64,000 bases of DNA, taken from assembly GCF_017873855.1 (NCBI RefSeq), contig NZ_JAGGKR010000001.1:2175529-2239528 (forward strand). The letters are read 5' to 3'. Below, piece after piece: positions 44,878 through 54,213 of this stretch (positions are counted from its first letter, which is position 1; each line of letters opens with the position of its first letter). A program made the translations under genes and the position numbers. The notes beneath the pieces are model-generated. The model ran no database searches, was not told where the DNA came from, and saw only the letters and a program-made list of their open reading frames with translations. Origin of the DNA: Methanolinea mesophila. Lineage in GTDB: Archaea; Halobacteriota; Methanomicrobia; Methanomicrobiales; Methanospirillaceae.

Positions 44878-45879
44878 TCAGAACCAGGCATCCAGCGTCT
44901 TCTGCCCGGTCTTTGCGCCCATACCTTCCAGCGCCTTCCTAATCCGGTCCTCAGAAAAATCGAAGTCCTCGCAGAGCATGGCGACAATCCCTTCCTTATC
45001 GGGGGGCTGCCATGCAAGCTCGTAATCGTCGGTGACCGGCGGGGAGGTGAAGAATTCCATTATCGGATCATAGTCCAGTTCGGGTTGCTTCCCGGCCATC
45101 GTTGAGGCGAAATCACCTTTCTGCACGATCTTGAGGGCAGTTTTCGCCCCGATCCCTCTGACTCCTGCGTTGAAGTCCGTGCCTACCAGGATCGAGATCT
45201 GTATCAGCTGTTCCCTGGTGACGGAGAGCCCGGCGAGGACCTCCTGGAGCTGGATCCGTTCCGGGCTGATGGTGATCGTCCGGCCGCGGACCTTCCGTTT
45301 CCCGCTCACGGTCAGGTTCCGGACGAGAGCAGGTCCCCCGAAGAGGAGGGTGTCGTAGTCCTGGGAGACGACGTACCTGGCGTTCCCCGAAGCCACCATG
45401 GCCGCCGCCTGGGCCTCCCCCTCGCTCGGGGCCTGTATTATGGGGATTCCCAGCAACCCGAGAAGTTTCTTCGAGGTCTCCAGCACCTGGTCGTCGATCC
45501 TCGACGAAGAACGTGCCTGCTTGTACGCCTCCTCGATATCCCCTTTCTCGAGGGCTTCCTGCCAGCGGTCCCCCGCTTCCTGCCGCACCGATCTCCGCTG
45601 GGCGACAGTCTCGCTTTTTAGTTCCGGGGGCTTCCCGTCGAATACGTACGCGGTCCGGATTCCTTTCTCCATGAAATTTACCGTGCGGAAGAGGATCCCG
45701 GAAAGATGCGAGGTGATCCTGCCCCGGTGGTCCATCAGCGGGGTCCCGTCCGGCTGGCGGATTATCGAGAGGAACTGGTACAGGGCATTATGGGCATCCA
45801 CCACCGCAACTCCCCCGAGCGATTCCCAGGTGACCGGAACCTTGTAATCGGCGATGATGTCCCGTAACGCGACGCCCAT
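44878..45879 (-). CDS. fen: Flap endonuclease 1
   Basis: FEN-1 removes 5' flaps during Okazaki-fragment maturation and repair. The 333-residue protein has the N (VAVVDAHNALYQFLS; RTAYVFDGKPPELK) and I (QAPSEGEAQAAAMVASG; SQDYDTLLFG; LVGTDFNAGVRGIGAKTAL) nuclease regions with their acidic metal ligands, and ends KTGQKTLDAWF, which has the layout of a PCNA-interacting box. The N-terminal MGV is family-typical and fixes the start. A strong terminator follows. Confidence 0.96.
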   Translation of the reverse strand: MGVALRDIIADYKVPVTWESLGGVAVVDAHNALYQFLSIIRQPDGTPLMDHRGRITSHLSGILFRTVNFMEKGIRTAYVFDGKPPELKSETVAQRRSVRQEAGDRWQEALEKGDIEEAYKQARSSSRIDDQVLETSKKLLGLLGIPIIQAPSEGEAQAAAMVASGNARYVVSQDYDTLLFGGPALVRNLTVSGKRKVRGRTITISPERIQLQEVLAGLSVTREQLIQISILVGTDFNAGVRGIGAKTALKIVQKGDFASTMAGKQPELDYDPIMEFFTSPPVTDDYELAWQPPDKEGIVAMLCEDFDFSEDRIRKALEGMGAKTGQKTLDAWF

Positions 45880-45898
45880 TTTGTGTGTACTCCTGGAA

Positions 45899-46213
45899 TT
45901 ACCGGTAGACCCGCCGGGAAAACTCTTCTACCACGCCGTCGATATGCGCGATCGTGCTGTCATACTTATGCGCCATCTTGGCAGATATCTCCTCCAGGTT
46001 GACCCTGATCATCCGCTCCCTGTTGATCATGTTCTGCTCGATCACCCGGATCTTCCGGTGGATCATGAGCAGGAAAAGCCCGAGCGAGAGCGCCATCAGA
46101 AATCCGGAGGTCACTACGATCAGGTCGTAATACAGCCTGGAGATGAGGACCACCGCGGAGATGACCAGCACCGCCACCAGGATAATATCTCCTGCGTACT
46201 CCCGTACATCCAT
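45899..46213 (-). CDS. Small membrane protein with coiled-coil tail, function unknown
   Basis: The 104-residue protein has two hydrophobic segments (IILVAVLVISAVVLISRLYY; VTSGFLMALSLGLFLLMIH) followed by a basic, coiled-coil-like tail (RKIRVIEQNMINRERMIRVN continuing to RRVYR). It ends 19 bases before the fen start, so both may share a promoter. No family is recognised. Confidence 0.6.
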   Translation of the reverse strand: MDVREYAGDIILVAVLVISAVVLISRLYYDLIVVTSGFLMALSLGLFLLMIHRKIRVIEQNMINRERMIRVNLEEISAKMAHKYDSTIAHIDGVVEEFSRRVYR

Positions 46214-46269
46214 GTTTTTACATGATGAACACCTATTAATTAAACTAACTCATAATCAGGGGAAATACC

Positions 46270-47154
46270 ATGAATTTCGGGAGAATAATGCCTCTTCTTG
46301 CCATGCCGGTGATGCTGGTGATAGTCGAAGTCGGAGCGATACTGCTCTCCCTCCCGCTCATCGATGCCGGGATCGTGGTATTCGAAAACCCGGAATCGCT
46401 GGTAAATCCCCTGATTTTCATTGCCATTCTCCTGGTGTTCACCGGGCTGCTTCTCCTGCTCATCCGGTACAAGGCTGAAAAGGTGATCCAGGCCATCATC
46501 CTGATCTCCATATTTTTCACCTTTGTTTACATCTTCTCGGGAATCACGTTCGTACTGATGGGTGACACCCTTACCGGGTCGGTACTCGCACTTGCTGCTT
46601 CGATCGCAGCGACCGTGGTCCTGTACCTGTATCCCGAATGGTACGTCCTCGATACGCTCGGGCTGCTGATCGCCGCGGGCGCGGCATCGATATTCGGGAT
46701 CTCCCTCGACGTGATCCCCGTTGTCCTCCTTCTCGCGGCACTCGCCGTGTACGACGCGATCTCGGTATACCGGACCAAGCACATGCTCACCCTTGCCGAA
46801 GGGGTGGTGAACCTGAAGAGTCCCATCCTCTTCATCGTTCCCAAAAAGAAGGATTACTCGTATCGGCGCGACGGACTCGATACTACCGGCGAAGGGGAGC
46901 GTAGTGCGTTTCTTATCGGAATGGGAGACCTGATCATGCCCTCCATCCTGGTGGTCTCCGCCAACGTGTATACCGCCTCGGTCCGTCTCGGGCCGATCAG
47001 CGTACCGGCACTGGGAGCCATGATCGGGTCTGTCCTGGGACTGATATTCCTGCTCTCCTACGTGATCAAGGGAAAGCCGCAGGCAGGTCTCCCACCCATC
47101 AACGGCGGGGCGATAATCGGATTTTTAATCGGTTACCTCGTCACCGTTCTGTAA
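46270..47154 (+). CDS. Presenilin-type intramembrane aspartyl protease (archaeal PSH)
   Basis: The 294-residue protein has about nine membrane helices and the three presenilin/signal-peptide-peptidase marks: YD (Y161-D162, LAVYDAIS), GxGD (IGMGDLIMPS, D220) and PAL (VPALGAM, 246-248). Archaeal homologues such as the Methanoculleus enzyme cut substrates within the membrane. Natural substrates are unknown. The gene is divergent from the small membrane protein and separated from it by 56 bases. Confidence 0.93.
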   Translation: MNFGRIMPLLAMPVMLVIVEVGAILLSLPLIDAGIVVFENPESLVNPLIFIAILLVFTGLLLLLIRYKAEKVIQAIILISIFFTFVYIFSGITFVLMGDTLTGSVLALAASIAATVVLYLYPEWYVLDTLGLLIAAGAASIFGISLDVIPVVLLLAALAVYDAISVYRTKHMLTLAEGVVNLKSPILFIVPKKKDYSYRRDGLDTTGEGERSAFLIGMGDLIMPSILVVSANVYTASVRLGPISVPALGAMIGSVLGLIFLLSYVIKGKPQAGLPPINGGAIIGFLIGYLVTVL

Positions 47155-47254
47155 CCTCCAACTGTGACCGGAATCGTTCCGGCCGTTATAACTGCAAGGT
47201 CCGGCTCTTGAAACAAGGCCGGGCCGTTTAATGATCAGATCTGATAAAAAAGAA

Positions 47255-48214
47255 TTATTCCTGGATTTCCACGCACTCTTCCGGGACCGGCTCGGGTTTG
47301 TATGCAAGGAGGGTGTCCACGACCTCGAATACCCCGTCGCCGCTCTCCGTGGACATATTGATGTACCCGTCAAAGTATCCGAGATCCGTTTTGTTCGCCA
47401 CCACGATGACCGGGACGTCCACCATCTCCTCAATCTCGTGCTGCAACCGGACCTGTTCTTCCAGCGAATATCCGCAGTGCTCGCTTGGATCAAGGATATA
47501 GAGCACCACATCGGCAAGGTTCACTATCGCAGTGAGTGCCTGGCGCTCGATCGCGTTCCGGTCCGCCGCCGGGCGGTCGAGAACCCCCGGGGTGTCGATG
47601 AACTGGACGCGGTCCCGTCCCACTTCCCGGTGCCCTACGATGATCCCTTTGGTAGTGAAGGGATAGGAGGCGATCTCCGGTGAGGCGGTCGATACCATCT
47701 GGATAAACGAGGATTTCCCCACGTTGGGGTATCCCGCCACCACCACGGTGAACTCGTCGCCCACGTGGGGGAGCTTCCGGAGCACGTTCCGTACCTCGTT
47801 TAAGAACACCAGGTCCCCGTTGATCTGGTGCACTACCGATGAGAGACGTGCCACGGCCCGTTTTCTCAATATTGCCGTATCTTCAGCCTTTCTGGTCTGA
47901 TATGTCAGACCCGGCCCGTGGGTTCTTGCCCACCGGGCGGCCCAGCCCACTCCTCCCAGCGCCTGCCGTATCCTGTCCATGCCCCAGAGGATCTCGACGA
48001 CCTCCCTGTAGAATACAGGAAGAGTTTCAAAATCGGGAAAAGCCTGCATTATCCGGACCAGGCGGTCATGCACTGCCTGGTTGACGGACCTGACAAACTC
48101 CTCGTTGGCGCGATCTTTGTTCTGCTTCAGCCTCATCTTCGAGGCAGCCCTGCGGAAACTGACGTCCAGAATCTCGTCTGCGGTGGGAATTGTGGGGATC
48201 TTCTCGAACTCCAC
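47255..48214 (-). CDS. GTP-binding protein, Nog1-like (Obg superfamily)
   Basis: The 319-residue GTPase has an N-terminal helical region like that of Nog1 (residues 1-155), then the G domain: VVAGYPNVGKSSFIQMVSTA (G1, about 161-180), TTKGI (G2), DTPGVLDRP (G3), and NKTD (G4). Nog1 helps assemble the large ribosomal subunit in eukaryotes; the archaeal counterpart is presumed to act likewise. The ATG at 48214 is 47 bases from the divergent CBS gene. Confidence 0.9.
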   Translation of the reverse strand: MEFEKIPTIPTADEILDVSFRRAASKMRLKQNKDRANEEFVRSVNQAVHDRLVRIMQAFPDFETLPVFYREVVEILWGMDRIRQALGGVGWAARWARTHGPGLTYQTRKAEDTAILRKRAVARLSSVVHQINGDLVFLNEVRNVLRKLPHVGDEFTVVVAGYPNVGKSSFIQMVSTASPEIASYPFTTKGIIVGHREVGRDRVQFIDTPGVLDRPAADRNAIERQALTAIVNLADVVLYILDPSEHCGYSLEEQVRLQHEIEEMVDVPVIVVANKTDLGYFDGYINMSTESGDGVFEVVDTLLAYKPEPVPEECVEIQE

Positions 48215-48261
48215 GAGATTTCAACCCAATCTATATATGCCCACGCATAGGATAAACCATT

Positions 48262-49140
48262 ATGGATTTGTCCCTTATTCAGAAGGACATCCTCATCACC
48301 CTTATCACCCTTTATCACCAGCACTCCCATCCCATCAAGGGGGAGGAGATCGCCGAGGTCATCAAGCGGAACCCGGGCACGGTCAGAAACCAGATGCAGG
48401 CCTTAAAGACCATCGGGCTGGTGGACGGCATTCCAGGGCCCAAAGGGGGTTACAATCCTACCGGAAGGGCGTATAAGGAACTGAACCTGAATATCTCCGA
48501 CAAGGAGTACGAAGTGCCCATCTTCCGGAACGGGGAGCAGGTACCCGGCGTCAAAGTGGTGGAGATAGCATTTATCACGCTCTGCCATCCGGACATATGC
48601 CAGGCAAGCGCGAAGATCATCGGGAGCCTGAAGATCTTCGAGATCGGTGACGCAATCACCATCGGCCCCACCCCGGTGAACAAACTTTTGGTAAGGGGAG
48701 AGGTATACGGAAAAGATGAGACAGGGTCGACACTGCTCATCTCCACATCGGAGATGATCTCCCTGCCGAAGAAGCCGATCAGGTACTACATGTCGTCACC
48801 CCTGATCACCCTGAAGAGCGGGGACACCCTGGCATTTGCCCTGCACCTGTTCAACAGCAGTCATATCCATGGTGCCCCCGTCGTGGGGGACGGGAAGATG
48901 CTCGGTATCGTGACCATGAGCGACCTCGCACGGGCGATGGAGGAGAAGAAATCCTTCGATCTTCCGGTCTCCGGGATAATGACCCAGGACGTGGTGAAAG
49001 CCTCCTCCGATGTGCAGCTCTTCGAGGTCATCCGGAGGTTCAAGGAACGCGAGATCGGGCGCCTGGTGGTGATGGACGGCGACAAACCGGTGGGGATTCT
49101 CACCCAGTCGGATATTATCAAGGTATTCCCGTCCCTCTGA
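48262..49140 (+). CDS. Winged-helix and CBS-domain protein, putative regulator
   Basis: The 292-residue protein has an N-terminal winged helix (about 1-75: LIQKDILITLITLYHQHSHP, then GEEIAEVIKRNPGTVRNQMQ), a middle beta domain, and two CBS repeats (about 175-292: YMSSPLITLKSGDTLAFALH and IMTQDVVKASSDVQLFEVIR). CBS pairs bind adenine nucleotides, so it may adjust transcription to energy state; targets are unknown. It is co-directional with the histone gene but separated from it by a T-rich stretch. Confidence 0.85.
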   Translation: MDLSLIQKDILITLITLYHQHSHPIKGEEIAEVIKRNPGTVRNQMQALKTIGLVDGIPGPKGGYNPTGRAYKELNLNISDKEYEVPIFRNGEQVPGVKVVEIAFITLCHPDICQASAKIIGSLKIFEIGDAITIGPTPVNKLLVRGEVYGKDETGSTLLISTSEMISLPKKPIRYYMSSPLITLKSGDTLAFALHLFNSSHIHGAPVVGDGKMLGIVTMSDLARAMEEKKSFDLPVSGIMTQDVVKASSDVQLFEVIRRFKEREIGRLVVMDGDKPVGILTQSDIIKVFPSL

Positions 49141-49152
49141 CCAAATCTCCAG

Positions 49153-49164
49153 TTTTCTTTTTTT
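49153..49164 (+). terminator. T-rich terminator after the CBS gene
   Basis: Pyrimidine-rich TTTTCTTTTTTT (49153-49164) follows the stop codon by 12 bases, as is usual for archaeal intrinsic termination. Confidence 0.45.
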
Positions 49165-49285
49165 ATAACTATGCCTTCGCCCATTTCATTCTGAACCTGC
49201 TCCATGCAATGGAATTATGTGATTTTATTCAAGGGGGGAACAGTCTTTTTGTAGTTGTACCCGAATAGAAGTAGAGGTGCTCTCA

Positions 49286-49301
49286 ACCGGCGTTCTCCGG
49301 T
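49286..49301 (+). promoter_or_regulatory. Hairpin in the histone leader
   Basis: ACCGG (49286-49290) pairs with CCGGT (49297-49301) around a CGTTCT loop, 26 bases before the histone ATG. If the TATA-like TTTTATTC near 49223-49230 is used, the leader would be about 75 bases and include it. Confidence 0.3.
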
Positions 49302-49327
49302 GGGATACCCGAAAGTGAGACATTCCC

Positions 49328-49537
49328 ATGACCGAACTACCTATAGCCCCTGTCGGCCGCCTGATCCGGCAGACCGGTGCAGAGAGAGTAAGCTCAGATG
49401 CCGTGACGGCACTGGCGGAAATAATGGAGGAATACGGGGTAAAGGTGTCAAAAGAAGCCCAGAAACTTGCCGCTCATTCGGGCCGGAAAACCGTGACCGC
49501 CCGCGATATCCGTGAGGCCCGCGATATCCTCTCCTGA
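49328..49537 (+). CDS. Archaeal histone
   Basis: The 69-residue protein is a single histone fold: PIAPVGRLIRQTGAERVSSD (helix 1 and loop), the long central helix VTALAEIMEEYGVKVSKEAQ, and KLAAHSGRKTVTARDIREAR at the end. It matches HMf-type histones that wrap DNA as dimers and longer stacks. No tail is present. GTGAG lies about eight bases before the ATG. A single copy is seen in the window. Confidence 0.96.
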   Translation: MTELPIAPVGRLIRQTGAERVSSDAVTALAEIMEEYGVKVSKEAQKLAAHSGRKTVTARDIREARDILS

Positions 49538-49614
49538 TGACCTTTCCAGACTCTCCTGCGCTCTGGAACGGGTTTTAAACATCTTTAAATATTAATAATT
49601 CAACAATCTTGTTC

Positions 49615-49866
49615 ATGTCCCGCGTACTGGCCAGAAGTCTCTCCCGGAAGAAAATTGTTACCAATGAGGGAAAGGTCATCGGAACGCTGAAAAACCTGGT
49701 GGTCGATTTCGACACCGGACAGGTGGTCGATCTCGTGGTCTACCCCGATCCCTCGTTCGATACAACCGGATACCGGGTGGAAGGCGACAGGTTGTTCGTG
49801 TCCTTTGAGGCGGTGAAGGACATCAAGGACTTCATCGTCGTTGATCGTTATCTTTCACGGAAATAG
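49615..49866 (+). CDS. PRC-barrel domain protein
   Basis: The 83-residue protein is a single PRC barrel: LSRKKIVTNEGKVIGTLKNL, then VDFDTGQVVDLVVYPD and [19 protein letters not shown]. In bacteria PRC barrels occur in RimM and photosynthetic reaction-centre H subunits; in archaea free-standing copies have been linked to cell-division (CdpB-like) proteins as well as RNA work. The ATG at 49615 is used rather than a TTG two codons earlier. Its 3' end overlaps the convergent phosphatase gene by 35 bases. Confidence 0.85.
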   Translation: MSRVLARSLSRKKIVTNEGKVIGTLKNLVVDFDTGQVVDLVVYPDPSFDTTGYRVEGDRLFVSFEAVKDIKDFIVVDRYLSRK

Positions 49867-50545
49867 GGAAATATCTCTCGACGGCTTCGACAAACCCGTC
49901 ACCATTTTTACTCTCCGTGACCATGGTCGCGGTCTCTTTTAACTCCTTTTGTGCATTGGCCACCGCGACTCCGACACCCGCGTGGGAGAGCATCTCGGCA
50001 TCGTTCATGGCATCGCCCACCGCAAGGAATTCCGACGCAGGAATTCCCAGGTCCTTTGCCAGGGCGAGGAACGCTACCCCCTTGTTCATGCCTTTTTCCT
50101 GGAGGTGCAGGGCAAAGCCGGTATCAAGGACTTTCACCGGCTGTCCTTTGAGGACCGCACGTACCTCTTCGGTTGGGACGGTCTTTGCAAAGGCGACGTC
50201 GGCAAAACGATAGTTAAAACTGTACCGCTCCAGGGTGATCCCCTTTTCACGGTAATAGTGTTCCAGAGTTTCAAGTGCAGCGAGGCTTACGGACCGGTCG
50301 CCTATAACCACGGGTTCGTTCCCGAACCCGATCCGGTACACCCCGCCGTTCTCTGCGATATAATTGCCCGAGGTACCCACCATGCGGCATACCGCGTCCA
50401 TAAAGCAGGCGGTATTCCCGCTGGCGAGCACCACATCGATCCCGTGGTCGACCAACACCCGGATAGTCTCGACAGCCCTGGTGTTGATCCGCCGCCGGTG
50501 ATCGGTGATGGTGCCGTCCACATCCGTCAGGACTGCACTCAGCAC
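49832..50545 (-). CDS. pgp: Phosphoglycolate phosphatase (archaeal HAD type)
   Basis: The 237-residue HAD enzyme has [14 protein letters not shown] (motif I), a Cof-type cap, and [25 protein letters not shown] (motifs III/IV). It matches archaeal phosphoglycolate phosphatases, which clear 2-phosphoglycolate formed in DNA repair or by oxygenation; other sugar phosphates are possible. It starts with GTG at 50545 and overlaps radA by seven bases. The last residues lie within the convergent PRC-barrel gene. Confidence 0.88.
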   Translation of the reverse strand: MLSAVLTDVDGTITDHRRRINTRAVETIRVLVDHGIDVVLASGNTACFMDAVCRMVGTSGNYIAENGGVYRIGFGNEPVVIGDRSVSLAALETLEHYYREKGITLERYSFNYRFADVAFAKTVPTEEVRAVLKGQPVKVLDTGFALHLQEKGMNKGVAFLALAKDLGIPASEFLAVGDAMNDAEMLSHAGVGVAVANAQKELKETATMVTESKNGDGFVEAVERYFPISVKDNDQRR

Positions 50546-51513
50546 GACTTGATACCTGCCTCCTCTACCATGAACGCGGCCTCTCCTTCGGGGAGGTTGG
50601 GGCTGTCGACCAGGCGGGCAATACGCTTTCCGCCCTTGCTCTTGCGCAGGTAGATACGGAAGGTTGCGGTGTGCCCTACGATATTTCCTCCGATTGGTTT
50701 GGTCGGGTCCCCGAAGAACACGGCAGGGTTGGACATCACCTGGTTGGTCACCAGCGCGACGGCATTGTTCTCGTCAACCAGCTTGAACAGCTCGTGCATG
50801 TGGCGGTTCAGCTTCTGCTGCCGGGTGGCGAGCGTGCCCCTTCCTGCGTACTCCGCCCTGAAATGGGCAGTGAGGGAGTCGATGATGAACAGCCTGACCG
50901 GCCGGTCGGAGTTCCGCATTTCGGCCGCACGTTCCTTGGCGCTCTCCACCATGAGCATCTGGTGGTCCGAGGTGTGGGCCCGGGCAACGTGAATATTCTG
51001 CAGGAATTCCTGTGGATCGGCATCCGGGATCTCCAGTCCGAGCACCATCTGCTCGATACGCTCGGGGCGGAAGGTATTCTCGGTGTCGATGTAGATGGCG
51101 CTGCCGGCAAGGCCCCCCTCATCCTCGGGGAGCTGCACGTTGACCGCCATCTGGTGGACGATCTGACTCTTCCCGGACCCGAACTCACCGTAGAGCTCGG
51201 TGATGGCCTGGGTCTCCATTCCTCCGCCGAGCAGGGCGTCAAGTTCGGGGACCCGTGTCCTTAATTTCCGGATCTCCTTTCTCTGCTCGAACACGTCTCT
51301 GCCGGTCTTGAACCCGCCGAGGTCGACGAGTTCGCGGGCGGCCTTGATCATCTTTTTTGCGGTCGATTCACCGATCTCCGCGGTCTCCGCCAGGTCTACG
51401 GGGGATGCGGTGGCGATACTCTCGACGGTCACGAATCCGGATTCCCTGAGTTTTTCGGCGGTCGTGGGTCCAACTCCAGGGAGATCTTCAAGCTCAAGGG
51501 GGCCTGTAGTCAA
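50539..51513 (-). CDS. radA: DNA repair and recombination protein RadA
   Basis: RadA is the archaeal RecA/Rad51 recombinase, forming filaments on single-stranded DNA. The 324-residue protein has the N-terminal helix-hairpin-helix domain ([20 protein letters not shown]), Walker A GEFGSGKS at 109-116, and Walker [13 protein letters not shown], with [14 protein letters not shown] in the L2 area. The start is TTG at 51513, with GAGGTG six bases upstream; no ATG lies nearby. The phosphoglycolate phosphatase gene is coupled to its end. Confidence 0.97.
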   Translation of the reverse strand: MTTGPLELEDLPGVGPTTAEKLRESGFVTVESIATASPVDLAETAEIGESTAKKMIKAARELVDLGGFKTGRDVFEQRKEIRKLRTRVPELDALLGGGMETQAITELYGEFGSGKSQIVHQMAVNVQLPEDEGGLAGSAIYIDTENTFRPERIEQMVLGLEIPDADPQEFLQNIHVARAHTSDHQMLMVESAKERAAEMRNSDRPVRLFIIDSLTAHFRAEYAGRGTLATRQQKLNRHMHELFKLVDENNAVALVTNQVMSNPAVFFGDPTKPIGGNIVGHTATFRIYLRKSKGGKRIARLVDSPNLPEGEAAFMVEEAGIKSC

Positions 51514-51596
51514 TTTTTACACCTCTTTCTGTACCACACGTTTCAGGGTCTATGATATACTTGGGCGCCATGCGGGGTGAAAGTATCTGATGCGGC

Positions 51597-52907
51597 CTAT
51601 CCTTCCGGGTACCCCGTACTCTCCAGGCGGGCGAGGAACTCCTCCGCCTGCCTGAGCACCGCGGCAGGGTCCGGCACGACCGGCTCGCACTTCGCCGGGG
51701 TAATCCTCACTCCTTCGCGTGTCCCCTCGATATGCACGTCCTGCCCGTGGGGAAGATCTCCCACGACCAGGTAGCGGGTGCTCCCGTCGTCGACGAAGGT
51801 ACCGTGGCGGGTGACGATCACCGTCCCGTCGAATGAAACCGCTTCTCCGTGCTCTCCCCCGACCACCAGGAACGCACTCCCGTTCCCCACGTTGAGTTCC
51901 ACCCCTCCGAACCTGCCCGCCTTGGCCCGGGCGTTATAAACCTCCACCGTCTCGCCGGCCACCACGGGGCAGGATGCCCGGTCGCCCCACAGTGCCACCC
52001 TCACCTCGCCGGTCCCGTCTTCTATGACGACATTCCGTACCTGCGACCGCCCCCCGTCCCGGGCTGCGAAGCTCCGTGCCGGGCCGACGAACCGGACCGA
52101 TCCCCGTACCGAGAAGGATCCCTCCTCCGCCAGACGGTCGAGGGGAGTAAAAGACGGGGTTATCGAGTGTTCACCGGGGATGACGGTGCTGCGGTCGTCG
52201 AGGTGGTATTCCTTCCCGCTGCGGGTGTACTTCAGCTGGACCCCGGCGACGTGAACCGGGGTCCCGGCGGGGATCCCGTCGAGCAGGGCGGGGGCCCAGC
52301 AGACCAGCCGGGCGCACCCCTCTTCGTCGGCTGCCACTCCCTCCACCAGCTCCCCGGGACTCCCGTCCCTCCGCGTGAATGTCCGCGGGGGTTCCAGGGC
52401 CAGGACCAGGAGGTCGCACTCCTTCTGTTCGGGAGGCGAAAGGTGCCGTGCAACCTCCGTCGCACACTCGATCTGGCACGGTGCCTTCCGGAGGGCGAGC
52501 ACGGTGATCTCTTCCGCCGGGCGGGATCCAGGTTTCGCGATCACCTCGAGCACGTCTCCCTCCTCGATCTCTTCCAGTGCGGCGGCTTTTTCGTCCCAGA
52601 GGACCGCACGCACCTGGCCGGTCTCGTCTCCCAGGATGAGGTTCGCGACAAGGCCGGGGTCCCCGTCCTGCCGGGCGAACTCCCGGGGCGGGGACTTCGT
52701 CACCACCTTACCGAAGAAACAGAGGAGGCTCGGCCCTCCCGAAAAACCGCGTATCTTGATGTGGTGCCGGCCGCAGTCCTGGACGACCAGCATGGCAGCG
52801 GCGGTCTCGTCGAGAAGATCGCCGCATTCGGTGATCTTCTCTTCCACACGGCGCTCGAACTCTTCCCTGGAGATGAGATCGTCGACCAGCGCGTAGTGGA
52901 ACTGCAA
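51597..52907 (-). CDS. Replication protein A-like single-stranded DNA-binding protein
   Basis: The 436-residue protein has a short helical N-terminal region (MQFHYALVDDLISREEFERR) and four OB-fold-like repeats with the recurrent pattern LxDETGQVRAVLWDEKA, DEEGCARLVCWA, IEDGTGEVRVALWG. This is the layout of euryarchaeal RPA. No zinc finger is evident. The start is TTG with GGAGG eight bases before it. It follows lysA by 13 bases, so RPA is co-transcribed with lysine genes. Confidence 0.9.
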   Translation of the reverse strand: MQFHYALVDDLISREEFERRVEEKITECGDLLDETAAAMLVVQDCGRHHIKIRGFSGGPSLLCFFGKVVTKSPPREFARQDGDPGLVANLILGDETGQVRAVLWDEKAAALEEIEEGDVLEVIAKPGSRPAEEITVLALRKAPCQIECATEVARHLSPPEQKECDLLVLALEPPRTFTRRDGSPGELVEGVAADEEGCARLVCWAPALLDGIPAGTPVHVAGVQLKYTRSGKEYHLDDRSTVIPGEHSITPSFTPLDRLAEEGSFSVRGSVRFVGPARSFAARDGGRSQVRNVVIEDGTGEVRVALWGDRASCPVVAGETVEVYNARAKAGRFGGVELNVGNGSAFLVVGGEHGEAVSFDGTVIVTRHGTFVDDGSTRYLVVGDLPHGQDVHIEGTREGVRITPAKCEPVVPDPAAVLRQAEEFLARLESTGYPEG

Positions 52908-52920
52908 CGCCGCGTTCCTC

Positions 52921-54213
52921 CTATTTCTGCCAGTCCGGGGTCACCATGGCCGCCGCCACGTCCTCGACCGTCTCCGCCCGGCGCATAAGGGAGACCCGTT
53001 CTCCCGAGACCACCACTTCCGCACAGCGGGGTCGGCTGTTGTACTGCGAGGACATCGCAAACCCGTAGGCCCCCGTGTCCAGCACGGCGACGATATCTCC
53101 CGCGGCGAGTTCGGGGAGGAGCCGGTCCGAGGCCAGGAGGTCCCCGGTTTCGCAGATCGGGCCGGCGATGGTATATGTCTCCTTTCCCGGCGACGATGCC
53201 TTGTTCGCCACCACCACCTCGTGGTAGGCATCGTACATCACCGGGCGGACCAGCAGGTTGAACCCGGCATCGACATTGACGAAGGTACGGTGCGCCTTCT
53301 TGACGGAGTTGACCCGGGTGAGAAGTATCGACGAATCGCCCACGAGGGACCTGCCCGGCTCGACCCATAACTGGGGTGAGATGCCGAGCTCCTCCACACC
53401 GTCCCGGAAGATCGGGACCACCGCCGCTGCATAATCCGCGGGGGTGGGGGCGACCTCGGTCTCGTGCCGGTAAGGGATCCCCAGACCTCCGCCGAGGTCG
53501 ATGAACTCGAGGGCGACGCCCATCCGGGTAAGTTCCCCGGCGATGCGGATCATTACCCGGCATGCCCTGGCGAACGGGTCCGTGGCCAGGATCTGGGACC
53601 CGATGTGGCAATGCACACCTACGGGTGCGATGTTCCCGCAGGCGAGCGCCTCGCGGTAGGCATCGGGAATCCGCTCATGGGCGATGCCGAACTTGCTCGT
53701 AGCAAGGCCGGTGGCGATCTTGGGGTGTGTGGGTACCTCGAGTGCAGGGTTGACCCGGAACGAGATCCGGGCGGTCTTCCCGGCTTCTCCCGCGACACGG
53801 TCGAGCTGGTGCAGCTCGTCGAGCGAGTCCACCGATACTGCCACCCCCTTCTCCACCGCCAGGGCGAGGTCCGCAATGCTCTTCGAATTTCCGTTGAAGA
53901 GCAGTTTTTCGGGGGGAATTCCAGCCCGGAGGGCAAGGACGAGTTCTCCGGACGAGAAGACGTCGGCTCCGGCTCCCGTCATGGCGAGGGTACGAAGGAC
54001 CGCCAGGTTCCCGTTCGCCTTTGCCGCATAGAGGACCTGGACGTAGGGGTAATAGGCGGCGAGCGCGTCGCGGTATTCCCGGTAACGGGAGATGATCCGC
54101 TGCTCGTCGGTCACGTACAGCGGAACGCCGAACCGCTCTGCCAGGGAGACGCAGTCGTGCCTCCCAATAGTAAGGTGGCCGTCCCTGACCCCGAGGTGCG
54201 GGGGGAGGTTCAT
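52921..54213 (-). CDS. lysA: Diaminopimelate decarboxylase
   Basis: LysA makes lysine from meso-DAP with PLP. The 430-residue alanine-racemase-fold enzyme has the PLP lysine in VLYAAKANGNLAVLRTLA, the segment FRVNPALEVPTHPKIATG, the HCHIGSQ motif, EPGRSLVG and the catalytic Cys region GPICETGDLLA. The ATG overlaps the dapL stop (ATGA), so the two are translationally coupled, together giving the last steps of the DAP aminotransferase route. Confidence 0.95.
   Translation of the reverse strand: MNLPPHLGVRDGHLTIGRHDCVSLAERFGVPLYVTDEQRIISRYREYRDALAAYYPYVQVLYAAKANGNLAVLRTLAMTGAGADVFSSGELVLALRAGIPPEKLLFNGNSKSIADLALAVEKGVAVSVDSLDELHQLDRVAGEAGKTARISFRVNPALEVPTHPKIATGLATSKFGIAHERIPDAYREALACGNIAPVGVHCHIGSQILATDPFARACRVMIRIAGELTRMGVALEFIDLGGGLGIPYRHETEVAPTPADYAAAVVPIFRDGVEELGISPQLWVEPGRSLVGDSSILLTRVNSVKKAHRTFVNVDAGFNLLVRPVMYDAYHEVVVANKASSPGKETYTIAGPICETGDLLASDRLLPELAAGDIVAVLDTGAYGFAMSSQYNSRPRCAEVVVSGERVSLMRRAETVEDVAAAMVTPDWQK

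Noticed and set aside
4690-49150. ACCAAATCTCC just after the stop codons of the multicopper oxidase (4690-4700) and the CBS gene (49140-49150), each before a T tract
   Set aside because: Identical 11-mers are expected many times by chance in 64 kb. Two copies are not enough to claim a terminator motif, though the matching position is curious.
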